Below are positions 49,100-60,178 of a stretch of 64,000 nucleotides of DNA, in pieces. Under the pieces are notes generated by a model, which worked only from the letters and a program-made list of their open reading frames with translations, did no database searches and was not told where the DNA came from. Position numbers and translations under genes: made by a program. This DNA is from Prorocentrum cordatum. Its lineage: Eukaryota; Sar; Dinophyceae; Prorocentrales; Prorocentraceae. The DNA lies in NCBI GenBank assembly GCA_963575745.1, contig CAUYUJ010020173.1, positions 98,606 through 162,605 of the forward strand, written 5' to 3'. Position 1 is the stretch's first letter, and every line of letters starts with the position of its first letter.

Positions 49100-49905
49100 G
49101 TCATCGTCTCCGTCGCCGTCGTTGTTGTCGTCGTTGTTGTCGTCGTTGTCGTTGTCGTCGTCGTCGATTCCCTGCTTGGTTTTGGAGTCGATAACGTCGA
49201 CATCGTCGTCTTCACGTTTTTTGGGCGGTCGTCGCGGTCGACTTCGCGCTTTTTCGTCAGAGTCTCTAGAGGATTCCGTCGCTGCGGCTGGGCGCGGCCC
49301 AGAAAGTGGCTCCATAATTCAGGAACTAGGAACTTGCAAGCCAATGCTTTCCAGACGCAGCGGGAGAAACATAATGATAGGGGTTATTTAATCCACGGCG
49401 GCAGTTTTCTCGGGCGTGCTGGCGAGAAAGGGTTTCAGAGGAGTAACCCGACCCTCATATTTTACGTTTACTATATTGGCCCATGTGTTCATTCACCAGC
49501 CTTGCTCAGTTCGATTCTTGCACCATGCGCGGTTTGTTGACGGACCTCAGTTACAGTAGTGCTCATGATGTGGGGGTTCATCTGCCCCCTATGGAAGACC
49601 GCCTTCATCGACCAAGCTCCTTTAGCTAGCCACCAACCGTCTAAGCCGCATGTTAGTTGAGGAGAGGAGCAGAGCGGTGGATGGTTAAGATTTTATGGGA
49701 AAAAACTGTTCGTTGCCTGGTAAGCTGGTCCATTCCACAGTGATCTGGTCCACTCACCTGTTCTAGGTTCTGAAGATAGTGAACTGATTGAAGGTTTACA
49801 TCGTATTGTTCAAAGCGCGCCTTAGTAGATTTCACGGTTCTCCTTATCAGCTTTTGACGGCGTTCTTTACCAGTGTTTAAGGAATGCTTCTGCAGTGGTG
49901 AAGGC
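49100..49905. other. Degenerate (GTC)n, then no gene
   Basis: Interrupted GTC/GTT repeats to about 49220. The remainder is non-repetitive with no recognised coding region. Confidence 0.4.
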
Positions 49906-49909
49906 GTTA

Positions 49910-50400
49910 TTTAGTGTACGGCGGTCCTTAGCAGTTCTTACGTGTTTGATATGTCTCGCATGCGCGTTTCGTAGTTTGGCGCGTTCCGTATGCGATGTGT
50001 ATGCGTGTTGAGTAAGTTCCATACACGTGTCCCATGCGTTCCGCGTGCGAATTCCATACGTTTTGTCCATGCGTCGCACACGTTGCGCATGTGTTCCGTA
50101 GACGTGCCGTATACGTTCGCATGGCTTAATGTATTTTGCGTGTACGTGTCACATGCGTGATGTGCATGCTCTTTATGCGTTCCGTATATGTGTCGTGCCC
50201 ATTTGCGCATGCGTTCTGAATACGTGTCAATTGGGGTTCATGTTATGTTCATTGGCGTTTTGCATACGTTGCATTTACGCTGCGTTGGCGTATGCCCTTC
50301 ATACGCGTTTTGTTGGCGTTTACGTTGTGATGTTCGTCTGTGAATCGCGCACGTGTCATACATGTGTCATGGTCGATTCGTTGACGCTTGATAGTCGTTC
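49910..50400 (+). repeat. Degenerate 11-bp repeat (GCGTTCCGTAT)
   Basis: GCGTTCCGTAT, GCGATGTGTAT, GCGTTGAGTAA, GTTCCATACAC and GCGTTCCGCGT follow each other at 11-bp spacing, with some 9-13 bp units, through about 50260, then more loosely. Confidence 0.72.
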
Positions 50401-50404
50401 CGAA

Positions 50405-50775
50405 TTTGTTGCATAAGCTCTTACTGCTCCTCAAATGATTGATGATTCGTTCCTCAATGTTTTCTGCTGCCGCTGCTGCTGCTGCTCTGTCTCCCCCTCC
50501 CTCCGCCCAGCCCTCCCCCTGGCCGCGGTGGCAGCGCTGGGCCATGCATGTGCTCAGTCGCGCGCGATCTGGCGAACCGACCACCGCTTGTTTCATTTGC
50601 CGCCTTATGACATGGTGGCCAGGTAGACAGGCCGACATGGAGCACGCACCGCGGGGTGCCCTCCAGCTGCTTCTCATGTCAGTCCCTCCTCCTTGGGCCT
50701 GGCCCGTCCTCCGCACTCTCCCTGGAACCTGGTGCACGTCATGATGCATCCTGGCCCCAGGCGGTTGCAAAAAAA
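50405..50775. other. No gene recognised
   Basis: Short (GCT)n near 50468-50486. Otherwise mixed sequence. Confidence 0.4.
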
Positions 50776-50779
50776 TACT

Positions 50780-51110
50780 AGTTCTACTACAAACTACGAC
50801 TATTACGACTACTCCTCCTGCTACTAGCAATGCCACTACGGCTTCCATTATTCCTACTACCGCTACCACCACTATTACTACGACTACTGCTATTACTACT
50901 TCTACTACTGTTACGATTACAATTAAGATACTACTACGGCTCCCACCACAACCACACCAATAACTACTACTATTGCTACCACTATTGCTACCACTACTAC
51001 TACTACCACATTACCACTACTACTCTTACGACTACCACTACGATTACTAGTATCACAATTACTACGATTAAGACTACTTTTGCGAGTGCCACGACTAGTA
51101 TTATCATTCT

Positions 51111-51150
<40 letters not shown>

Positions 51151-51307
51151 GCTACTACTACTACTACTACTACGACTACCCCTACCACTACGACATTTTT
51201 TTCTGTTACGACTAGTATTACTACTGCGACGACGACGACGACTACGACTACTACTACTACCACTACCACTACTACCACCACTACTACTACTACTACTACC
51301 ACTACTA

Positions 51308-51338
<31 letters not shown>

Positions 51339-51810
51339 CACTACTACTACTACCACTACTACTACTACTACTAGCACTAGTACTAGAACTAGTACTAGTA
51401 CTAGTACTATACTATGAAGTACTTAGTACTACGAGCACTGCACTACTGTGCTACTACTACTACTACTACTACTACCACTACCTACTACTACTACTACTAC
51501 CACTCTACTACTAAACTGCCACTACTACTACTACTAACTACTACTACATACTACTACTACTACTAACTACAAACACTACCTACTACCACAACTATACCAC
51601 TTACGAGTTCTTGCGCTACAACTGCTACTACTGCTACTAACTACTACTATACTACGAACTACTACAACTACTAACTACTACTTCTACTAAGCTACTAACT
51701 ACAACTACTACTACTACTAACTAACCACAACTACTACAACTATAGCTACTACAACTTGCTACTGCTACTACTACTACTACTACTAGTAGTAGTACTACTA
51801 CTACTACGAG

Positions 51811-51845
<35 letters not shown>

Positions 51846-51872
51846 GTACTACTACTACTGCTACTACTACTA

Positions 51873-51936
<64 letters not shown>

Positions 51937-51960
51937 CTACTGCTACCATTAGTACTACTA
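50780..51960. repeat. 1.2-kb (TAC)n region
   Basis: TAC/ACT repeats with frequent single-base variants (CAC, GAC, AAC) and frame slips. The purest stretches are 51115-51170 and 51880-51940. A short inverted TAGTAGTAGTACTACTACTA lies at 51784-51803. Thr-, Tyr/His- or Leu-rich frames are artefacts. Confidence 0.95.
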
Positions 51961-51964
51961 ATGC

Positions 51965-52335
51965 TACTACAACGCGCACCGACTGATCAGTTCCCCGGTG
52001 ACTGTTGGGCAATTTCAATGGTTACACAAAAGCATACCATAAGCGTACCAGGTTGGTTTTCATACCTTTCTAGGACGACCCACTTCGAAACATTTGCTAT
52101 TGTAACGCCCGCAAGCTGGATCATTCCCTGGTGTCACCGGGGCATGGACAGGGTTCACTGGGGTATGGAAGGGTTCGCCAGGATATGGATCAAAACCGAC
52201 TTTGGTGTGGTATGGAGCGTTTCATTGGATTCTCGAATATTGTCCGCTGGGTTGAGGGGGTTCCAGGGAGTTCGAGGACCAGTAAGAGGGCGAGGAGGAG
52301 GAGGAGGAGGAGGAGAAGGAGGAGGAGGAGGAAGG
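51965..52335. other. Unique sequence, then a short (GGA)n
   Basis: No domain. (GGA)n at about 52288-52334. Confidence 0.4.
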
Positions 52336-52339
52336 GTGA

Positions 52340-52695
52340 GGACGGTGGGGGATGATGATGTCGAAGACGACGCCGACGCTGACGACGGTGCTGACGACGA
52401 CCACGAGCATGATGACGATGATGGTGATGCTGTAGTCAAACTGCATAGCAAACTGCGAACTACTTTCCAAGTGTACCCTTACATCCTTGCATCTCCTGCC
52501 CATCCTTGGCAATGTTCGCGCGAACCGTGCGCCTCTCAAAAAGGGCTTCAGCCTGGGCGTCCCAGGAACCTACTACACCCTTATCTCGGACCCCTGTGAT
52601 CAAGCCTGAGCGTGCCGATGATGACGGGGACGATGGCGCTGATGTTGATGCTGATGTTGAGGACGAGGAGGACGAGGATGCGGAAGAGTCGAAAC
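52340..52695. other. GAT/GAC-rich stretches, no gene
   Basis: GATGATGATGTCGAAGACGA near 52350 and GATGTTGATGCTGATGTTGA near 52640 give Asp-rich frames. Nothing recognised. Confidence 0.4.
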
Positions 52696-52699
52696 TGAA

Positions 52700-52800
52700 A
52701 ATCAGCATAAGCATAAAACGTTCGAACATGTGTGCGGATCTTGGACTGGCGCTGGACTCTCTCCCTGGTGCGCGGAGCGCGTCTGGGGCGGGGACGGAGA
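52700..52800. repeat. Hairpin family HP1, left-arm copy
   Basis: ATCAGCATAAGCATAAAACG, then GTGTGCGGATCTTGGACTGG and CGCTGGACTCTCTCCCTGG. The outer part aligns with the reverse complement of the copy at 8.05 kb. The right arm is not evident. Confidence 0.6.
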
Positions 52801-52884
52801 TGGAGGACGGATGAGGGAGGGGGGGGGTATGGAGGAGGACGGAGGAGTGAGGAGTGGGGAGGGAGCAGGAGGGGGAGGGAGGAG

Positions 52885-54815
52885 AGAAGAGCACACACAC
52901 ACCCACACACACACACCCACACACACACACCCCACACAGACACACGGCCCACCCACGCTCCACACAACATGCCCATGATGACACAATCCGCACCCCCACA
53001 ACCAGACACAACCCCACACACCCACACACGCACAACAACCACACACAGCACACACAGCGGCACGCACGCAACGCAACGCACTACACGCACGCACCGCGTG
53101 CACGCGGCACGGGTAGCTAGCAACCGGCGCACGCGCACGCGCACGCGCACGCACTACCCAACACGCGCAGCTCCACGCACGCGCGCCACCGGCACCCCAC
53201 ACGCGGAGACACACAAGACACACCAGACACCACACAGACACACAGGACACACCGACGCCCTGCAAACAGACCGACAGACACACAACACACAACACTAGAC
53301 ACACAACTACACTCCACAACCCACACACACACAGCGCTCACGCGCACGCACCAACGAGCACACAACAGGAAGAACACACACCCACACCACCCACACCACC
53401 CACACAGTATCCACCACCCACACAGCTCCACACACCCACACACACCCAACACAGCCCACACACCCACAACACACCGCACCCACCACACCCACACACCCAC
53501 ACAGCACCCACACTCCACACACCCACACACTCCACATTACACCCACACGACCCAACACCACCCGCCACACATTTCCCGCAGCGAACCCACACACACCCCA
53601 CACACATCAAAGAACGCGCACAATCAACACCACGTCCACCCACACCCACACACAACACACCCACACACCCACACACACCTGCACACACACACCACATCCA
53701 CAACGCACGCGCCCACCGCGCATCAGAATAGAAATCGGACGCATCACGCACAAGCGCACACGCACACGAACACGCACACGCACTCGCACAACGCACACGC
53801 CACGCACACAGCACACAGCAACACCACAGAAGCTAATAAACGCAAACACGCACACGCGCGCGCGCACACGCGTACACGCACACGCGCACACGCACACGCA
53901 CACTCACACGCACACGCACACGCACACACACGCGCACACACACGCGCACACACGCACACACACACACCCACACACACCCACACACACAGACACACATAGA
54001 CACACACAGACACACACACAGACACATTCAGACACGCACGCACACAAAGTCACACAGACAGAGGCACACAGAGAGACACACACACATAGACACACACACA
54101 CCAAGACACACACAGGCACACACAGGGAGACACACACACAGAGTCACACACAGACACACACAGAGACACACATACACAGCGACACACACAGAGACACACA
54201 GAGACACCCACACACACAGAGACACAGAGACACACACACGCACACACAGACACACACACACATTGAGACACACACACAGAGACACACACTGAGACGCACA
54301 CACAGAGACAGGCACACACAGAGACACACACACAGAGACACACACAGACACACACACACACACACGCGCACACACGCACAATCGCACGCACCCGCACCCG
54401 CACCCGCACCCGCACCCACGCACGCGCACGCGCATGCGCATGCGCACGCGCACGCGCGCGCATACGCACGCGCATACGCATACGCACTTGCACACGTACG
54501 CGCACACGCGCACGCGCACGCGCGCGCGCACGCGCACGCGCACGCGCACGCGCATGCGCACGCGCATGTGCACACGCACGCGCACAGGCACACGCACAGC
54601 ATATGCACTTGCACTTGCACGTGCTCACGCACACGCACACGCACACGCACACACACACAAGACCACGCAGTCAGTTGGTCCATCTGGGCCAGCTGACCGC
54701 TCCACTGTGGGGGCTAAGCACACACACACGCACAATCACCACACACACAAACACAAAAGCACACACACACACACTAAGACACACACGCACACACACACAC
54801 ACCGAGCAAACACCT
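52885..54815. repeat. 1.9-kb CA-rich / CGCA-rich alternating region
   Basis: CACACA, CACCCACACA and ACAGAGACACACA repeats, with purine-pyrimidine alternating CGCACGCGCACG stretches at about 53130-53155, 53755-53960 and 54365-54660. Interrupted by ordinary sequence near 54660-54720. Val/Cys-rich minus frames and Thr/His-rich plus frames are artefacts. The alternating CG/CA stretches could adopt Z-DNA. Confidence 0.95.
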
Positions 54816-54829
54816 CAGCATCCCTCGCA

Positions 54830-57175
54830 GATAATCAACCCCAGGCGGGGACGCAACAAGAACACGAACGGCAGCAGATGCGCAGCTTTTGCGACGACGG
54901 GGCCAGGTCGCATTGGGCGGCACTTGCGCAGCGGGGCGCTACACCGCGCAGCGACAGAGCCACCAGGATAGCTCCCAGCCCTCAGCAAACGTATCCTGCG
55001 GTGCCGATGTGCCTCCAGTGGGAGCTCAACAGAGAGCGGCGCTCCACGATACAGAATTGCTTCTTGGCCTCTACAGAGTTTCTGGATGTTGATTTCTTTG
55101 GTGACTAGTACGGTGAATTCTACTGGCGCTCTCGGGAGGCTCGTTGGCCCGCGCAGGATAATGCAACCCCGACGCCAGAGATAACGCGACAAATCACACC
55201 CGACAGGGTGTTCTTCCTTTCAGCCCCGACGAAATCAAGCTGTGAAGCAATTCAACAATGCCACAAATAAAACACATGGCTGGCTTCACAGTGGGGCTTC
55301 TCAACGCAGGAGGGCGTTCAACTGAACAGAATGTGTCGAAGCTACAAGACGTCAGGCACCGCCGGAGCAACAGCGACACACCAGAGTGACCAGTCGACCC
55401 ACAGAGTCCGAACATCTACATACCAATCGCAAGTATACTGCTGATGCTGCACAAGTTTAGCCCCGACTACTTTGCAACGGACTCATTGCTCACTTGGTCG
55501 CAGCATTTGCCCGACTAAATTTCTTTTGTAAGAATAGCTTTTCGTAAGAACGGTTTTGGACCGCGAATCGTCATAGGAGCAGTCTTGCAAATGACAGTTC
55601 AATGTTTGGACATTTTTGGCCGGCTTCCAAGCATCATGTGGTTCCGTGGGCAGCAATTGCCTTTTGAAAGCTCGACGTGACCATGATACACAGGCACCCT
55701 ACATCACCGTGCCGCAGAAATTCTACAGCGAGCAGGCAGCCACAGTGATGACCGACGCCACAAACGGGCGTCAAACCTGGTGAGCCGCTCAGATCTGATC
55801 AACCAAGTTGAGATTTGGATGCGAATTGGTTTCAATTGGTTATTTCCAATATTCCTTCCTGCGTTGGGTCCAACCTTCCTCCCGCGTCCCCTCTTCTCTC
55901 TTCCCTCCTGTTCTTCTTGACTTCTGACTCTTAGATACCTGGCTCTTTCCGTCCTGCCAGCCGCCTTTATTCCTCTGCGAGCCTTGGGCGTCGCGCGCAT
56001 CCCATGTAGCTTGCACAAATGACGGTTCCCGCCTTGTCACCATCCATGCTAATGCAGTCCAAGTCACTTTGCCACTTGGTGCAAATGGGTTGGGTACGTC
56101 GCATGATAATGATCACCATTGCTGGGCATGATACGCCCATGCGTTCTGCAGTGGGGTGCTTTCGTCACCTGCACTCCCGCCCAGCCAAAGACAACGTACG
56201 TGAAATGTGCAAGACTTTGAGTGCGGGGCACAGGTTCCAAATCAGGGCTTGCTTCGCTCCATGACAAGACCAACTTCATCACACATGTAAGCAGGTGGCA
56301 TGGGTGAACAACAACTCGCACGTATATTGATGGCGACAAGGTCGAAATGCGCAGCGACGGCCAGAGCGCGAATGGCCTTGGCCAGCCGACGTTCCTTGCT
56401 TGTCACCGCGCCGATGTCACCAGCATCCGCACCGAGGTTATATGCAGTCTGTACCCGCGTCACATCAGCTTTCGATGATGCGTCGGCACAGTGCCACCAA
56501 GCGTCATGCACGGCTGCACATCCTGGACACTCACCAAGAGCGTGGTCCTGACATTACGTATGACGCGCTCAGCCGCGTGCAGCGATTTGAGGTGAAGACG
56601 CCTAGGCACCGAACGAGTACTTGTCCATTAAAACCTCTGGCGCCACCACAGCTCCGACCTGACCCACCACGACAATAGCACTAGCGACAGCGCGAACAAT
56701 GCCGCAAGGCAAGTGGACTTCGGCGACGTCGAGCATGATTCTGGCCTGGAAACGTCGGGGGATTTCATTCGCATAACGATTCATGCAGCCACAGATCTCC
56801 CGGCACGACTCCACGTGGACGACTTGGCAACACAAGCCCCTAAAACAGATTGCGAGTCTCAGGGCTAGTATCAACAGACCCGGCACAGGTGGTCCAGACT
56901 CATTGCAGCTAGGAGAGCCTGATACCCCTGAAACCAGACAGCATGATGCAGACATGGCGGGCAGCGCAAACGTTGGTGGACAATTCCATCTAGCCAGCCA
57001 TCCTGCGGTAGCACCATTGGGCGGTGCTGCCGCAGGATGACTGGCTAGTGGTGGTGACCAGTCGAACCGTGGAATCAGTGGGAAAGACGTCTTCCCAGAT
57101 CACGTGTGCTCTTGGCAGAGCCATGTCCCGCCTGCGCAACTCCCAACGGGCCTATCGGACTCGCGCGTCCTGCGT
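54830..57175. other. Non-repetitive region, no gene recognised
   Basis: The longest stretch free of low-complexity DNA, with more moderate GC content. Open frames of 70-120 residues with balanced composition occur on the minus strand (56242-56511 with AYNLGADAGDIGAVTSKERR; 56602-56955 with EIPRRFQARIMLDVAEVHLP) and on the plus strand (56019-56264). None matches a family I recognise. Fragments of an intron-containing or decayed gene are possible. Confidence 0.35.
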
Positions 57176-57194
57176 CCCCCTCTTTCCCCCGCCA

Positions 57195-57203
57195 GTCGTC
57201 GTT

Positions 57204-57236
<33 letters not shown>

Positions 57237-57300
57237 CTCGCCCTCGCCCTCGCCCTCGCCCTCGCCCTCGCCCTCGTCGTCGTCGTCGTCGTCGTCGTGG
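57195..57300. repeat. (GTC)n flanking (CCCTCG)n
   Basis: GTC runs on both sides of about six CCCTCG hexamers. Confidence 0.95.
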
Positions 57301-57439
57301 CGTTGTGATTTTCTCACAGGGTGGACCCCCAGAGGTCTGGACCCCTTCCAGGGGCGGGCGTTTCATTCTGAGCTGCTTCAGCGACGGCCCCAGGGCCCGA
57401 GCCCTCTAGAGGCCGAACACGGGCAAAGACAGGTAGGTG

Positions 57440-57785
57440 GCCGTGACCGAGAAGGTTTGGGTCGTGGTGGTCGGCGTCGTCGTGGTCGGCGTCAGCGTCG
57501 TCGTGGTCGGCGTCAGCGTCGTCGTCGTCGTCGGCGTCGTCGTCGTCGTCGAGGTCGCCGTCGTCGTGGTCGGCGTCATCGTCGTCGGCGTCGGCGTCGT
57601 CGTCGTCGTCGTCGTGGCCGTCGGAGCCGCCGCCGCCGCGAGGAGCTGCGGGACATGCTGCCCGTGCTGCGGGCCGCCGCCGCGGCGGCGGCGCCGGCCC
57701 CGCCGGCCCCGCCGCCGCGGGAGGCGCGCGGCCTCGTGCCTCGCCGCCGTGGTCGCCGTCGTGGTCGCCGTCGTCGTCGTCGTCG

Positions 57786-57819
<34 letters not shown>

Positions 57820-57900
57820 GGTCGTCCTCGTCGTCGTCCTCTTCCTCCTCCTCCTCCTCCTCCTCCTCGTCGCCGTCGTCGTCGTCGTCGGCCTCTTGGT
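57440..57900. repeat. (GTC)n / GGCGTC / (TCC)n tracts around a short GC-rich island
   Basis: GTCGTCGTCGTC and GTCGGCGTC repeats to about 57620 and again from 57745, ending in (TCC)n. In the island, GCCGCGAG at 57635-57642 is followed by the frame ELRDMLPVLR (57643-57672), which resembles the ELREMVATL helix at 10.2 kb and could be another exon fragment (weak). Confidence 0.85.
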
Positions 57901-57904
57901 CCCG

Positions 57905-58090
57905 TCTTGGGGGCTTCAGGGCCGTCGTTGGGCGGTGCTGGGGGCTTCCTGGAGCCCGTCTCTGGCCGTTTCTGTTGGTGGTTGCGTGAGTTTGCTTGGG
58001 TGGTCTGAGAGCTCCCTGCAACTACCTTGACGCCGTGTTGAGCCGTGAAGCCAACCATTCTGTAGAGACTTCCCAAATTTAGGGGCCCTT
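57905..58090. other. No gene recognised
   Basis: Short link with CTTGGGGGCTTC-like motifs. Nothing else. Confidence 0.4.
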
Positions 58091-58095
58091 AATTG

Positions 58096-58866
58096 TTCCC
58101 CACATCCAAAGTGGGGCTCTTGTTTTCTCTGGACACCCCACGCAGGAACACAGGAACAGGAACACTTCCTCTCTTGTCACTCACTGACTCACCACATACA
58201 TACGCAGTCACTCACTCACACACGCACACACGCACATCATCACCACCACCACATAATCACTTGCACACTCATTCACTCGCCCACACATTCACATTCACTC
58301 ATCACCATCACTCCCTTACTCACTCACCACCTACCACCCACTCACTCACACACATCATCGTCAGCATCATCATCATCGTCTTCATTCACTCACTCAATGA
58401 GTCGAGACAGACCTCATGAGTTCTTCTCCCGTCGCACATTCACCAACGCAATGAGCCACACACCATCACCATTTATCACACCATCAACCTCCTCATCTCA
58501 TTACATCCTTATCACAATTTTCATTCAATCACTCAAACCATCATCACCCCCACTCCCACCATTATCTTCATTCACATCGTCATCGTCATCGTCGTCATCA
58601 TCATCATCATTATCGCCACTCACATCACAATCATCACCATCATCACTCACAGCACTATCATCACCCACACCATCATCATCACTTACACGCGCACGCATAA
58701 TGTTGAGGGCGGGTGAGTGAGTGTGTGCGTGTGAGTGTGTGGGTGGGTGAGTGAGTGCGTGAGTGTGTGAGTGTGTGTTTTTTTGGGGGGGAGAGAGTGT
58801 GGGTGTTCTCTTGTTCCTGCGCGGGGTGTCTAGAGAAAACAAGAACCCCACTTTGGATGTGGGGAA
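58096..58866. mobile_element. 771-bp foldback element with 54-bp terminal inverted repeats
   Basis: The ends 58096-58149 and 58813-58866 are reverse complements at 51 of 54 positions with no indel (TTCCCCACATCCAAAGTGGG at the tips). The interior is (CACT)n/(CATT)n low-complexity DNA on the left and (GTGA)n on the right, so pairing could extend inward. No transposase frame. No target duplication is readable, although ATTG and its near-complement GCAAT lie just outside. The high arm identity suggests recent activity or gene conversion. Confidence 0.88.
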
Positions 58867-58869
58867 GCA

Positions 58870-59398
58870 ATGTACGCCACCGAGTCAAACGGCTACGCGG
58901 TCGTGCGCTTGGTATCTTCTGCAATCCCACCGACATCCGACGGTGGGCCATTCCATCGAGCTGATCTATGTTGTTGTGAGGACAAGCATCCCTTGTTGAT
59001 TTCATTCTACGCATTCGTGCACTTGAAAGTCTAGGCTACGGGGAGGCCGTTGGTCCAGGAATCCTTTTCAAGTAAGGAACCCAGGGTCTGGAAGCCTGTG
59101 GAACCCCAATTGAGGCTTGCCTTGGATTTCGCCGCCGCCCCCGTCCGAGAAGGGATTTCTCCAGGGTCCGAAGCCTCCTGGCCACGGTCCTTCACAACGA
59201 ACGCCCCCACCGAACACGGCTACAGCCGGACCAAGGTATAAGATCGAGGTCGGTTCGGGGAGGGTACCCTAGCGTTCTTCGTGTCTGTTGGATGCTCTTG
59301 TGCATCCCGGGGAGGGCACCCTTGGATGTTCTGTGTGGTTGGGCTGGCGGAGGGCCTCAAGTTCTTGAGGGATGTTCTTCTGTCCTAGGTCCGACCGT
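58870..59398. other. No gene recognised
   Basis: Mixed sequence between two mobile elements, with small open frames only. Confidence 0.4.
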
Positions 59399-59404
59399 AC
59401 ACAT

Positions 59405-59647
59405 TCGGGGGAGCGTAAGACCCGGGTTTGCCCGTGCGCAGCTAACTCGAGGGTTCCGCATGTCTTTTTTATTGACGACCGGGCGACTTCGTGTGATTAC
59501 GAGATGTGAGACACGAGGGAGTATTAACGTGGGATTTCTGACGGACCTCGAGTCAAAATTGCAGGCTCGGCCCTCGTCAAATTTTATGACGACCGTCGTC
59601 CGGGATTTCCGAGTCCCCAGTAACCGGGTGACATACGTCTACCCCGA
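59405..59647. mobile_element. Inverted-repeat element MI2, copy 2, with 5-bp target duplication
   Basis: The left end TCGGGGGAGCGTAAGACCCG is identical to copy 1 over 20 bases. The right end in reverse complement is TCGGGGTAGACGTATGTCAC. The interior shares TTTATTGACGACCG-like, CAGGCTCGGCC and GGGATTTCCGAGTCCCC with copy 1. CACAT flanks both sides (59400-59404 and 59648-59652). Lies about 370 bp upstream of the spliced-leader-like site. Confidence 0.87.
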
Positions 59648-59654
59648 CACATTC

Positions 59655-60015
59655 CGATGGTAGTGTTCATCCGGCCCCCTTCCAGATCACCCCGACCTGG
59701 AGGGCACGTCAGGCGAACGCAAGCGCCAAACTAAAGCGGATTTTTCAGAGGTCCCCCTCGTGGGACACCCGCCGACCTCGACAGCACACACAGGATGTGG
59801 GGAAGAACGCGCCCGGTTTGTGGTTAGTGGGTCGTCTCGGTCTGTCCGCTGGGGCTGCCAGCACCCTTCCCTCCCTCCCTCCCTCGCCACCCTCCTGCCC
59901 TCCCCACATCCCTCCCGTCGTCCCTCCTCCTCCTCGCCTCCCCTCCGCCGTCGATCTCCTCCCCTCTCCCTCCCCCCCCTCCTCCTCCTGCCGAGCCTCC
60001 GACCGAGCCCTTCTC
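59655..60015. other. C+T-rich region upstream of the LINE
   Basis: CCCTCCCTCCCTCCC and CTCCTCCTCG runs from 59868 to 60000. May belong to the LINE promoter or to flanking DNA. The 5-prime end of the element could not be defined. Confidence 0.4.
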
Positions 60016-60020
60016 GCGAG

Positions 60021-60036
60021 GTCCATTTGGCTCAAG
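60021..60036 (+). other. Relic spliced-leader sequence upstream of LINE ORF1
   Basis: CCATTTGGCTCAAG at 60023-60036 matches the last 15 bases of the dinoflagellate spliced leader (from memory, ...CCATTTTGGCTCAAG) except for one missing T. It lies 142 bp before the ORF1 start and in the same orientation. Known relics of this kind mark genes re-inserted from trans-spliced mRNA. Here it would mean that the LINE transcript was itself trans-spliced before integration. Confidence 0.6.
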
Positions 60037-60178
60037 GTTGAAACCTGCCCTGGGGCTTCAGCCTTGTCGCAGGCGACAGGGAGGCCCGAACCTTCCGAGG
60101 CCAGGACGCCTCTCTCCTCCCTGCCGTGCGCCCCAGCACGCTTCCAATTTTGGCTACAACGACGCGAGCTGAGCCGCC

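Noticed and set aside
52460-54683. Minus-strand Val/Cys-rich frames up to about 208 residues
   Set aside because: Direct translation of CA/GT repeats.
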